Shown here piece after piece: positions 8,903-16,690 of a stretch of DNA of 32,902 nucleotides. This stretch comes from Phycisphaerae bacterium (GTDB taxonomy: Bacteria > Planctomycetota > Phycisphaerae > SM23-33): contig JALHTV010000012.1 in assembly GCA_022866005.1 (NCBI GenBank), forward strand, positions 1-32,902, given 5' to 3'. The translations under genes were made by a program, and so were the position numbers. Below the pieces are notes generated by a model, which saw only the letters and a program-made list of their open reading frames with translations, was not told the DNA's origin and searched no databases. Every line of letters starts with the position of its first letter. The first letter of the stretch is position 1.

Positions 8903-10905
8903 GCACCATCCGCTACGACAAGGAACTGGAAGAGTTCCGAAACCTGATGAAGGTGCCCTCGACGTTCGAGGAGGGCTTCAGCTTCGCGGCGCTCATTGGG
9001 GCGCTGTTCGTGGCGCTGATGATGGTCCCCGGGGCGATGTACATGACGCTGCTCGCCGGCCAGGGGGTCGGGCCCGCGGCCCAGTGGGTCACCGTCATCC
9101 TGTTCATCGAAGTCGCCCGCCGGGCGCACAAGCACCTCAAGAGGGCGGAACTGTTCATCCTGTTCTACATGGCGGGGGCAGCCATGGTGCAACCGTTCCA
9201 GGGGCTGATCTGGCACCAGTTCCTCGTCCAAAGCCAAGCCGCGATCGGCATGGGCGTGGCCCAGAACATCCCCCACTGGTACGCCCCTCGCGATCCGGAG
9301 GTGCTGGCCACACGGAACTTCTTCGACCCGGCTTGGTACCCCGCCGTCGGGATGGTCATCTTCAGCACCTTCATGGGCCGGATCAACGGCACCATCCTGA
9401 CGTACGGGCTGTTCCGGATCGCCAGCGACATCGAGAAGCTGCCCTTTCCCATGGCCCCGATCGGCGCCTCGGGCATCATGGCCCTGGCGGAGCAGCAGGA
9501 GGAAGAAGGCACGTGCGCCACCGAGAAGCCCGAGAACTGGCGGTGGAGGATCTTCAGCATCGGCGGCATCATGGGGTTGAGCTTTGGGGCGATCTACCTG
9601 GCGCTGCCGGCGCTGTCCTCGGCCATCCTCAATCAGCCGATCACCATCCTGCCCATTCCGTTCGTGGAACTGACAGGCAAGACCGCCGACATCCTCCCGG
9701 CCGTCGCCACCGGCATCAACCTGAACATGGGGCTGCTGATCACCGGAATGGCCATGCCCTTCTTTGCGATCCTGGGCTCGTTCATCGGGCTGGTGCTGAC
9801 GGTCATCATCAACCCGATGCTGTATAAGCATCAAATCCTCACCAGTTGGTCGCCCAGCGACGACAACACACCTAAGACGTTGTTCTTGAACCAGTTGGAC
9901 TTCTACTTCAGCTTCACTATCGGGCTGTCTCTGGCCATCGCGGCGGCGGGCATCTGGCAGGTGGTGCGCAGCATTCAGGCCAAGGCCAAGCTCCGCAAGC
10001 AGCAGCGGGAGCTTCGCGTCGAGATGGAGGCCGAGGCCATCACACCCAAGGGGCGCGGCGACCTCCCGGCGACGGCGGTCATCGGCACGTACCTCCTCAC
10101 CTCGGTGTCCTACATCCTGGTCAGCGGCTACCTCATCGACTGGCACCCGGGCGTCATGAAGGTGCTGCTGTTCTTCGCCTTCATCTACACCCCGGTGATC
10201 AGCTACGTCACCGCGCGCCTCGAGGGCCTGGCCGGGCAGGTGGTGGCCATCCCGATGGTCCGCGAGGCCGCGTTCATCCTGTCGGGGTACACCGGCGGGG
10301 TGGCCATCTGGTTCCTGCCGACCCCCATTCACGATTACGGCAAAGGCACCGTCCTCTACCGCCAGGCCGAGCTGACCGGCACGCGGTTCTGGTCGCTCTG
10401 GAAGGCCGAGCTGATCCTGGTGCCCATCGTGATGCTGGCCTCGATCTTCTTTGCCCAGTTCATCTGGTCGCTGGGACCCATCCCCGGGCCGGAGTTCCCC
10501 TACACCGAAGTCATGTGGGAGCAGGAGGCCGCCAACAAGTGCATCATGTACAGCGCCACGCTGGGGCGCTTCAGCACGTTCGAGCAGGCCTTCGATTGGA
10601 GATACCTGCTGATGGGCGGCGGGTTCGGCGTGGCGATGTTCACGATCATGATGCCGCTGCACCTGCCGATCCTGATGATCTACGGCATCGTCCGCGGCCT
10701 GGGGCAAACCCTGCCGCACCAGATCTTGCCTGAGATCGTCGGGGCGGTGCTGGGGCGCTACTACTTCCAGAGGAAGCTGGGCAAGAAATGGCGCCCGTAC
10801 ATCCTGGTGGTGGCGGCGGGATTCCACTGCGGCATGGGCTTGATCACCGTGCTCAGCGTGGGCCTGAACTTCCTGGCGAAGTCCGTCATCAGGATTCCGT
10901 TCTGA
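8899..10905 (+). CDS. OPT-like multispanning (oligopeptide) transporter
   Basis: A 668-residue integral membrane protein with many hydrophobic helices, probably 14-16. Segments such as FEEGFSFAALIGALFVALM, the small-residue AGQGVGPAAQWVTVILF and KLPFPMAPIGASGIMALAE resemble the oligopeptide transporter (OPT) superfamily, whose members carry peptides or metal-peptide complexes through the inner membrane by ion coupling. Related planctomycete proteins are often labelled peptide transporter. The middle holds a basic cytoplasmic loop (AKAKLRKQQRELRVEMEAE). The start is GTG 8899, in a GTGA overlap with the giant permease gene, so the two are translationally coupled. An OPT-like carrier between two ABC components is unusual: ABC systems do not normally need a second permease type. 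Membership of the OPT superfamily is likely but not certain, and the substrate is unknown. Confidence 0.75.
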   Translation: MSTIRYDKELEEFRNLMKVPSTFEEGFSFAALIGALFVALMMVPGAMYMTLLAGQGVGPAAQWVTVILFIEVARRAHKHLKRAELFILFYMAGAAMVQPFQGLIWHQFLVQSQAAIGMGVAQNIPHWYAPRDPEVLATRNFFDPAWYPAVGMVIFSTFMGRINGTILTYGLFRIASDIEKLPFPMAPIGASGIMALAEQQEEEGTCATEKPENWRWRIFSIGGIMGLSFGAIYLALPALSSAILNQPITILPIPFVELTGKTADILPAVATGINLNMGLLITGMAMPFFAILGSFIGLVLTVIINPMLYKHQILTSWSPSDDNTPKTLFLNQLDFYFSFTIGLSLAIAAAGIWQVVRSIQAKAKLRKQQRELRVEMEAEAITPKGRGDLPATAVIGTYLLTSVSYILVSGYLIDWHPGVMKVLLFFAFIYTPVISYVTARLEGLAGQVVAIPMVREAAFILSGYTGGVAIWFLPTPIHDYGKGTVLYRQAELTGTRFWSLWKAELILVPIVMLASIFFAQFIWSLGPIPGPEFPYTEVMWEQEAANKCIMYSATLGRFSTFEQAFDWRYLLMGGGFGVAMFTIMMPLHLPILMIYGIVRGLGQTLPHQILPEIVGAVLGRYYFQRKLGKKWRPYILVVAAGFHCGMGLITVLSVGLNFLAKSVIRIPF

Positions 10906-10925
10906 TCCAAGAGAGAGCCGCGCGC

Positions 10926-11654
10926 ATGGCCACTCAAGATACGATCATCCGCTGCCGGGGGCTGACCAAGACCTACCGCATGGGCGGCCAGGAGGTCTAC
11001 GCCCTGCGCCACATGGACCTGGACGTCTTCCGCGGGGAGTACCTCTCGGTGATGGGTCCCAGCGGCAGCGGCAAGAGCACGCTGTTCAACATGATCGGGG
11101 CGCTGGACAAGCCCACCGGCGGCACGGTGACCATCGCCGGGGTGGACCTGACCGCCCAGACCAGCCTGCAACTGGCCTACTTCCGCAACCAGCACATCGG
11201 GTACATCTTCCAGGCCTTCAACCTCATCCCCTCGCAGACGGCCCTGCGGAACGTCATGCTGCCGCTGCTGTTCTCGGGCATGGACAACACCGCCGCCGAA
11301 AGGCGCGCCACGGCAGTCCTGGAGGAAGTCGGCCTGGGCCAACGCCTGCACCACCGGCCGGACGAGCTCTCCGGCGGCCAGCAGCAGCGCGTCGCCATCG
11401 CCCGCGCGCTGGCGATGGAGCCGACGATCATGCTGGCGGACGAACCCACGGGCAACCTCGACTTGCACACCGGGGAGGAGATCATCAACATCCTCCGCGG
11501 CCTGTGCGACCACCACGGCGTGACCGTCATCACGGCCACCCACGACCACAAGATGCTGGACAAGTCCGACCGCATCCTCTGGATCCGCGACGGGGCCAAG
11601 GAACGCCTCGAGAAGCGCAGCAACCTGGACATCCGCGTGGGAAAGGTCGAATAG
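10926..11654 (+). CDS. ABC transporter ATP-binding protein (MacB/LolD class), second copy
   Basis: A 242-residue ATPase, the last gene of the operon, 20 bp after the OPT-like gene. Walker A GPSGSGKST is at residues 44-52, the canonical signature LSGGQQQR at 148-155, Walker B IMLADEPTGNLD with D172/E173, then TATHDH. It is clearly related to the first ATPase of the operon but diverged: the signature is LSGG against MSGG, and the long N-terminal extension is missing. With two FtsX-type permeases in the same unit, the simplest model is one ATPase per permease or a heterodimer of the two. ATG 10926 is preceded only by a weak purine stretch (AGAGAGA). A hairpin 50 bp downstream of the stop probably ends the transcript. 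Confidence 0.93.
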   Translation: MATQDTIIRCRGLTKTYRMGGQEVYALRHMDLDVFRGEYLSVMGPSGSGKSTLFNMIGALDKPTGGTVTIAGVDLTAQTSLQLAYFRNQHIGYIFQAFNLIPSQTALRNVMLPLLFSGMDNTAAERRATAVLEEVGLGQRLHHRPDELSGGQQQRVAIARALAMEPTIMLADEPTGNLDLHTGEEIINILRGLCDHHGVTVITATHDHKMLDKSDRILWIRDGAKERLEKRSNLDIRVGKVE

Positions 11655-11706
11655 CACCGGAGGGACCACGCCCCGTCATGGCCGACGGCGGGGGTGTCGA
11701 ACAAAC

Positions 11707-11726
11707 GGACGCGACGAAGCGCGTCC
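11707..11726. terminator. Candidate bidirectional hairpin between convergent genes
   Basis: A perfect 7 bp stem GGACGCG/CGCGTCC with a 6-nt loop (ACGAAG) lies between the end of the ATPase gene (+) and the end of the MBL-fold gene (-). There is no T-tract on either side, so termination efficiency is uncertain. Confidence 0.4.
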
Positions 11727-11755
11727 CTCGTGACCCGCACACCACAGGTACCCCC

Positions 11756-12618
11756 CTACTCTTCCTCGATGTCTTTGCGGCTCATCAGGAAGGTCACGCG
11801 CTCCAGGATGTCTTTGTGGAGGGTCTTGCGGAGGATTCTCCGGGCGGCGGCCATGTTGGTCCGGCGGGTCAGGTGCACCAGGATGATCTTGGCGTTGCTC
11901 ATGCCCTCCAGCATCTCCGGCAGGTCGGAGGCATGCACGTGCTTGCCCACGCGGGCGCGGTGCAGATGCTCCTCGTCGAAGAACGTGCACTCGATCAGCA
12001 GCGCCTGGGCGTTGGCCACGTGAGGCAGGTGGGAGTAGCTGGCCTTGCCGGTATCCCCCAGGTAGGCCACCAGCGGCACCTCGATGCGGTTGGTGATCTC
12101 CACACCGGACTTCTTCAGCTCCACGATCTGCGGGCCCGACAGCTCCAGGTACTCGCTCTTGAGCTTCGCCCGGACGTCGATGATGGAGTAGCCCAGCGAG
12201 CCGGTGATGTGCCGCGTGGCAAAGGCCCGGACGATCAGACCGCGGCGGACCTCGTAGTTGTCCCCGTCGGCCACGCCCACCAGCTTGTACGGCGGCACGT
12301 GCCCTTCCACCCGCCCCCAGGCGCTCATCAGGGCCTCAATCGGCCCGACCAGACCCGCCGGCACCACGGCCACCCCGTGGCGATGCCCTGGAAGTCCCGC
12401 TGGGCAAAGTAGTACGGCAGTCCGGCGACGTGGTCCATGTGGCCGTGGGTCAGCAGCAGGTGGTTGACGACCAACGCCTCGCGCGGGCAGCGGCCGATGT
12501 CAAAAACGCAGTCCAGCTCCGGCGCGACAATGACCGCCTCCTCCCCGGCCACGCTGTAGCCAGCCAGGGTGAACTCGCCCACGCGAACCTCGCTAAGCTC
12601 GTAGGGACGAATCTTCAT
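11756..12618 (-). pseudogene. RNase Z-like MBL-fold hydrolase split by a single-base frameshift
   Basis: Two minus-strand frames together make one metallo-beta-lactamase-fold protein of about 286 residues. The 5' part (from ATG 12618, with AGGTGAGG as ribosome binding site) ends with the metal motif LTHGHMDHVAGLPYYF and then FQGIATG. The 3' part resumes as VAVVPAG and carries the other RNase Z/ElaC-type elements: TRHITGSLGYSI, LVAYLGDTGKASY, LLIECTFFDEE and ILVHLTRR. The frame changes at a run of four C (12373-12376 on the given strand); one additional C would restore a continuous protein. Known relatives cleave tRNA 3' trailers or act as phosphodiesterases. The junction sits in a homopolymer, so a sequencing or assembly error is as likely as a true mutation. 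It diverges from the citrate-synthase-like gene. Confidence 0.8.
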
Positions 12619-12700
12619 GCCTCACCTTTCCGAACCGCATCGTAGGGCAGCAACTGAATGCGGTCAAGCGAAGCGTCCCCCACCCGGGGGGCAGATCGCC

Positions 12701-12729
12701 TTGGAAAACCCCCGCATGTCCCGTAGAAT
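12701..12729 (+). promoter_or_regulatory. Candidate promoter for the Re-citrate-synthase-like gene
   Basis: TTGGAA (12701-12706) and TAGAAT (12724-12729) are spaced by exactly 17 bp in the 171 bp region between the divergent MBL-fold and citrate-synthase-like genes. A start near 12736 would give a leader of about 54 nt that ends in the ribosome binding site GGAGAGG before ATG 12790. Confidence 0.45.
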
Positions 12730-12789
12730 CCCGTGGCTGTCCGAGGCAAGGGCCGCCTGAACGGCGGGGGTGAGCGAGGAGAGGCACAG

Positions 12790-14109
12790 ATGGCCGACAA
12801 GGTCCAGACATACGAGTTGAAGGACGTCGCCGAACCGGTGCTGTACCGGGAGATGTTCCCCTACAGCCGGCTGCCCCGGGTGATCTTCGAGTCGGCCACG
12901 GTGCCGATGGCCCCCGCGGAGGAGATCTGGATCACCGACACCACCTTCCGCGACGGCCAGCAGGCCCGCCCGCCGTATACCGCCCAGCAGATCGTGGACC
13001 TGTTCACGCTGATGCACCGTCTGGACGGCGGCAGCGGCCTGATCCGCCAGAGCGAGTTCTTCCTGTACTCCAAGAAGGACCGCCAGGCGGTGGACCGCTG
13101 CCGCGAGCTGAACTTTGCGTATCCTCAAGTGACCGGCTGGATCATGGCCCGCAAGGAGGATTTCAAGACCGTGCGGGACATGCGCCTGGGCGAGACGGGC
13201 ATCCTGGTCAGTTGCAGCGATTACCACATCTTCCTGAAGCTGAAGAAGACGCGCCGGCAGGCGATGGACATGTACCTGGACATCATCCGGGCGGCCCTGG
13301 ACAACGGCATCATTCCGCGCTGCCACTTCGAGGACCTCACCCGCGCGGACTTCTACGGCTTTGTGGTGCCGTTCGCCATCGAGCTGATGAAGCTCCGCGA
13401 GCAGTACGGCATGGACGTCAAGATCCGCCTGTGCGACACGCTGTCGTTCGGCGTGCCCTGGCCGCAGGCCACCCTGCCGCGGTCGGTGCCCAAGCTCGTG
13501 GCCGGGTTCATCCACGACGCCGGCGTGCCGGGGAGGTTGCTGGAGTGGCACGGGCACAACGACTTCCACAAGGTGCTGGTCAACCCCGCCACCGCGTGGC
13601 TCTACGGCTGTTCGGCCTGCAACGCCACCCTGCTGGGCTTTGGCGAGCGGACGGGCAACACGCCGATCGAGGGGGCGGTCATCGAGGCCGCCCAGCTCCG
13701 CGGGCAGGACGACAGAGTCAACTACACCGTCATCACCGAGATCGGGGAGTATTACCGCGACAAGATCGGCTACGAGGTGCCGCACAACTATCCGCTGGTC
13801 GGCAGGGACTTCAATACCACGCGGGCCGGCATCCACGTCGACGGACTGCTCAAGAGCGAAGAGATCTATAGCTGCTTCGACACCCAGAAGCTGCTGAACC
13901 GACCCGTCGCCATCGCCATCACCGACAAGAGCGGCGCCGCCGGCATCAAGCACTGGGTCCAGACCCACTACAACCTGGACGTGGCCAAGGACGACCCGCG
14001 CCTGCTCGCCATCCGGGCGAAGGTCGAAGCGGAATACGAGGTCGGCCGCACCACCGCCATCAGCGACGAGGAAATGCACGCCTGGTACCAAGAGGCCTTC
14101 GGGGCCTAG
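12790..14109 (+). CDS. Isopropylmalate-synthase-family enzyme, probable Re-citrate synthase
   Basis: A 439-residue DRE-TIM metallolyase. The barrel starts with ITDTTFRDGQQARPPY (FRDGQQ at 53-58), and the divalent-metal ligands are in EWHGHNDFH (H254, H256). GFGERTGNTPIEG and a C-terminal NRPVAIAITDKSGAAGI region complete the family pattern. LeuA and homocitrate synthases normally start with LRDGEQ; from memory, the FRDGQQARPPY form and the overall layout resemble the Re-citrate synthases of Clostridium kluyveri and Syntrophus, which condense oxaloacetate and acetyl-CoA with re-face stereochemistry in anaerobes. There is no LeuA-type regulatory C-terminal domain. ATG 12790 is chosen for the strong GGAGAGG just upstream; a GTG at 12733 lacks one. 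leuD lies 18 kb away, not adjacent. Automated pipelines would probably name it 2-isopropylmalate synthase. Confidence 0.8.
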   Translation: MADKVQTYELKDVAEPVLYREMFPYSRLPRVIFESATVPMAPAEEIWITDTTFRDGQQARPPYTAQQIVDLFTLMHRLDGGSGLIRQSEFFLYSKKDRQAVDRCRELNFAYPQVTGWIMARKEDFKTVRDMRLGETGILVSCSDYHIFLKLKKTRRQAMDMYLDIIRAALDNGIIPRCHFEDLTRADFYGFVVPFAIELMKLREQYGMDVKIRLCDTLSFGVPWPQATLPRSVPKLVAGFIHDAGVPGRLLEWHGHNDFHKVLVNPATAWLYGCSACNATLLGFGERTGNTPIEGAVIEAAQLRGQDDRVNYTVITEIGEYYRDKIGYEVPHNYPLVGRDFNTTRAGIHVDGLLKSEEIYSCFDTQKLLNRPVAIAITDKSGAAGIKHWVQTHYNLDVAKDDPRLLAIRAKVEAEYEVGRTTAISDEEMHAWYQEAFGA

Positions 14110-14141
14110 CCGCTCCTGCCCGGGACAGTTGAGGACGCCCT

Positions 14142-14179
14142 CGCCACGTTGCATCCTTCCTGCATCCGTACCCGTGGCG
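14142..14179. terminator. Weak inverted repeat between convergent genes
   Basis: CGCCACG (14142-14148) and CGTGGCG (14173-14179) form a 7 bp stem around a 24-nt loop between the ends of the citrate-synthase-like gene and the pectate lyase gene. There is no T-tract, so it is a tentative call. Confidence 0.25.
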
Positions 14180-14184
14180 CCGGA

Positions 14185-15594
14185 TTAGTCCACCGGCTCG
14201 GCCAGGCTGTTGATGTACTCCTCGATGTTGGTGTAGCCGTCGCGGTCGCGGTCGGTGGCGGCGTCGGAGGCGTCGGCGGGGTTCAGCCCGCGAGCGGTCT
14301 CCCAGGCGTCCGGCATGCCATCCTGGTCCCCGTCCGCCGGGGCCGGCCCGCCTTTGAGCTCCGGCCAGCCGCCCACGTCGTCCTGACTGTCGATGATGCC
14401 CTTGCCGCCGCCTTCCCAGGTCGCCCCGTACTTGGCCGTGCCGGTGCGCACCTCCTCGATGATCCGCGTATCCAGGCTGTCGCGACGCGGACGGCTGGCA
14501 CCGACATGCTTCAGCACCCGCTCATAGGCCTCTTGGGGCGTCTGGGTGGTCACCGGGTCGGCCTCGAAGGGCGTCTGGTGTCGCTGGTTAGGCGGGATCG
14601 GCCCGCGCCATCGGACGCCTTGCCAGTTGTCGGCGGTGACCTCCGGGAAGCCGACCACGAAGTTGTCGGCGATGTAGTACTGGCCGGTCGCCTCCAACTC
14701 CATGATGCGCTTGCGGGCGCTCTCCCGCGTGCCCGGGCCGGACTTGTAGTAGTTCGCGATCATGTTGATCCGGCCCTCCTCACCCCCGTAGGCGCTCTTG
14801 TAGCCCCAGTTGTAGATCACATTGTTGCGGAAGTCGGTCAGGCCCGCGGCCTTGCCAAAGCGGGGATTGCGGCTGGAGTGATGCGCCAGCAGGTTGTGGT
14901 GGAAGGAGGCCCGATCCCCACCCCAGATGCCGCCGTAGCCGTGCTCCCCCTTATAGTGTTTCGACAGGTACAGACTTTCCGCCACCAGGCACCACTGCAC
15001 CGTGGTGTTCTTGTTGCGGTAGAACGACACGCACTCGTCGATGCTCCAACTGGCTGAGCAGTGATCGATGATGATGTTCCGCCCCGTGCGCCCGCCCATG
15101 GCGTCCCCGGCCCCGGGCGCCAGGTCGCCCAGCCGCACGCGGAGATAGCGAATGACGACGTCGTGATTGCCGTTGCCGACGGACAACTGTCCCTGGAGGC
15201 AGATGCCGTCACCCGGGGCGGTCTGGCCGGCGATGGTGACGTAAGGATTGCCCACCCACAGGCGGCGCTTCAGCTGGATGTTGCCCCCCACGGCGAAGAC
15301 CACGATCACCGGCTCCTTCGTGTCCAGGGCGCCGCGGAGGCTGCCGGGGATAGGCTCTTCGTCCCTGTCGTAGTCTTCCAAGGTGGTCACCACGGTGACC
15401 TTCCCGCCGCGTCCGCCGGGCGTGTAGGCCCCGAAGCCTTCGGCCCCGGGAAACGCAGGGATGGCCGCCGGTTGCGTCGTGGCTGCCGGTGCCGTCTCGC
15501 GAGTGTCGGGGGCTTTCTCGACGGCGGGGCTGCCCACGCAGGTGATTGACAGCACCGCCAAACCCATTGCAGCCAGGCGCAGCCAACCGGACAT
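14185..15594 (-). CDS. Exported pectate lyase with C-terminal calcium-binding tail
   Basis: A 469-residue secreted polysaccharide lyase. A signal peptide covers about residues 1-24; a possible but atypical lipobox ends at Cys19 (LSITC). A Pro/Thr/Ala linker follows, then the parallel beta-helix domain, from FPGAEGFGAYTPGGRGG to about residue 330. Typical lyase features include GSLRGAL, TIAGQTAPG, IDHCSASWSIDE and SRNPRFG. The last 45 residues contain two Asp-rich loops, DGDQDGMPD and DRDRDGYTN followed by IEEY, in the style of dockerin or thrombospondin type 3 calcium motifs. Members cleave polygalacturonate by beta-elimination, with calcium as cofactor. ATG 15594 has AAAGGAG 7 nt upstream. 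The Asp-rich tail may stabilise the protein or tether it outside the cell. It has no carbohydrate-utilisation neighbours here and appears to be a single transcription unit. Confidence 0.88.
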   Translation of the reverse strand: MSGWLRLAAMGLAVLSITCVGSPAVEKAPDTRETAPAATTQPAAIPAFPGAEGFGAYTPGGRGGKVTVVTTLEDYDRDEEPIPGSLRGALDTKEPVIVVFAVGGNIQLKRRLWVGNPYVTIAGQTAPGDGICLQGQLSVGNGNHDVVIRYLRVRLGDLAPGAGDAMGGRTGRNIIIDHCSASWSIDECVSFYRNKNTTVQWCLVAESLYLSKHYKGEHGYGGIWGGDRASFHHNLLAHHSSRNPRFGKAAGLTDFRNNVIYNWGYKSAYGGEEGRINMIANYYKSGPGTRESARKRIMELEATGQYYIADNFVVGFPEVTADNWQGVRWRGPIPPNQRHQTPFEADPVTTQTPQEAYERVLKHVGASRPRRDSLDTRIIEEVRTGTAKYGATWEGGGKGIIDSQDDVGGWPELKGGPAPADGDQDGMPDAWETARGLNPADASDAATDRDRDGYTNIEEYINSLAEPVD

Positions 15595-15696
15595 GGCTCA
15601 CTCCTTTCGTCTCCTGGCGGACCGAGGGGCGACGGGGTGCCGTCCATCGGGGCCGGGTCGCGGCGGCCTCAAGGCCGCCCAAGCGCGCGAACCCCC

Positions 15697-15725
15697 ATTA
15701 GACCATACGGACCGCCGGCTGAAAA
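15697..15725 (-). promoter_or_regulatory. Candidate promoter for the pectate lyase gene
   Basis: On the minus strand TTTTCA (15725-15720) and TCTAAT (15702-15697) are 17 bp apart. The leader of roughly 100 nt would contain a perfect 7 bp hairpin GGCGGCC-TCAA-GGCCGCC at 15662-15679. The site sits back to back with the TATACT box serving the YkgJ genes. Confidence 0.4.
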
Positions 15726-15727
15726 GT

Positions 15728-15733
15728 TATACT
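15728..15733 (+). promoter_or_regulatory. Candidate -10 element placing a start at the YkgJ gene's first codon
   Basis: TATACT lies 8 bp before ATG 15742 with no recognisable -35 box. Transcription from it would begin at or next to the ATG and give a leaderless or almost leaderless mRNA, which fits the absence of any ribosome binding site before that ATG. Confidence 0.35.
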
Positions 15734-15741
15734 GACACATT

Positions 15742-16185
15742 ATGGCCGGTGACGGTGAAAGGGTGCCTTGGTACGCCGCGGGGCTCGACTTCGCCTGCGT
15801 CCGCTGCGGCGGATGCTGCGCAGGGCCGGAGGAAGGCTACGTGTGGGCGACGGCGCAGGAGATCGCCGCAATCGCCGACCGCCTGGGCATCCCTCCGGAG
15901 CAGGTGCACCAGAGATACGTCCGGGCCGTCGGCGGGCGCTTCAGTCTGCGCGAGTGCTCCGACAGCCGCGATTGCGTGTTCCTGGCCGGTGACGGCGACC
16001 GCGGGCGGGGCTGCGCGATCTATCCCGTGCGTCCGATGCAGTGCCGCACCTGGCCGTTCTGGCCGACCAACCTGCGCAGCGCCGACGCGTGGTCGCAGGC
16101 CGCCGCGCGCTGCCCGGGGATCGACCACGGGGAGCACTTCGACTGCGATGAGATCCAAACCCGATGCAACGTCACCGGCCGCTGA
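15742..16185 (+). CDS. YkgJ-family cysteine cluster protein, first of two
   Basis: A 147-residue cytoplasmic protein of the YkgJ (UPF0153) family, recognised by CVRCGGCC near the N-terminus, the central Cys (DCVFL), and CAIYPVRPMQCRTWPFWP. The conserved cysteines suggest that it binds zinc or an Fe-S cluster. The molecular role of the family is not settled. The start is ambiguous. ATG 15742 has no ribosome binding site but follows a TATACT box closely enough to be leaderless. GTG 15763 in the same frame keeps all the conserved residues and follows GGTGAAAGG. The 3' end overlaps the second YkgJ-family gene by 38 bp. The gene diverges from the pectate lyase gene. Confidence 0.8.
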   Translation: MAGDGERVPWYAAGLDFACVRCGGCCAGPEEGYVWATAQEIAAIADRLGIPPEQVHQRYVRAVGGRFSLRECSDSRDCVFLAGDGDRGRGCAIYPVRPMQCRTWPFWPTNLRSADAWSQAAARCPGIDHGEHFDCDEIQTRCNVTGR

Positions 16186-16654
16186 GCCTCGCGGCCCAGG
16201 GGCGGGGTCCCTGGTCGCCGCGGTTGCGCGCTGCCGGGCCGATGAGAAGTTCCTGGCGGCGATTCGCGCGCTCTATGCCCGTGTCGATGCCACCGCGCCG
16301 GCGCGGGGCTGGGTCTGCAAGGCCTGCGGAGCGTGCTGTGATTTCGCCGCGAGCGCACACCGGCTGTACGTCTCGACGGGCGAATTGGCGCTGCTGACCG
16401 CTGCCCGGCCGCCCCACCCGCCGGGGCCCACCCGGTGCCCCTATCAGGTCGACGCCCGCTGCACGGTGCACCCGGTGCGGGCCCTGGGCTGTCGGCTGTT
16501 TTTCTGCGACGCTCGCGCGCGGGAGGCCTTCCAGCAGAAATACGAGACCGCCCACCGCGAGATCCGCCGCCTCCACGACGCTGCGGGCCTGCCCTATCTC
16601 TACGCGGAGCTCACTGCGGCCTTGGCCCAACTTTTCCCGGCCCCTCCCTGCTGA
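16148..16654 (+). CDS. YkgJ-family cysteine cluster protein, second of two
   Basis: A 168-residue protein in another frame that overlaps the first YkgJ gene by 38 bp. After a basic, low-complexity N-terminal 20 residues come a helix, then CKACGACCDFA, CPYQVDARCTVHPVRALGCRLFFCD and a C-terminal helix pair with many Glu/Arg. The order of the Cys motifs is the same as in its neighbour, but the two differ widely in sequence, so they are ancient paralogues or separate subfamilies rather than a recent duplication. ATG 16148 is the only ATG before the motif. The true start could be later, since the first 20 residues overlap the neighbour and look non-conserved. It ends just before a strong hairpin. 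The function is unknown beyond likely metal binding. Confidence 0.75.
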   Translation: MRSKPDATSPAAEPRGPGAGSLVAAVARCRADEKFLAAIRALYARVDATAPARGWVCKACGACCDFAASAHRLYVSTGELALLTAARPPHPPGPTRCPYQVDARCTVHPVRALGCRLFFCDARAREAFQQKYETAHREIRRLHDAAGLPYLYAELTAALAQLFPAPPC

Positions 16655-16660
16655 GCGCCC

Positions 16661-16680
16661 CGCGCCGCACACGCGGCGCG
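16661..16680. terminator. Strong GC hairpin between convergent genes
   Basis: A perfect 8 bp stem CGCGCCGC/GCGGCGCG with loop ACAC lies between the YkgJ pair (+) and the YfcE-like gene (-). It is probably a shared terminator or 3'-end stabiliser; neither side has a T-tract. Confidence 0.5.
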
Positions 16681-16690
16681 CCCCTGGTGG

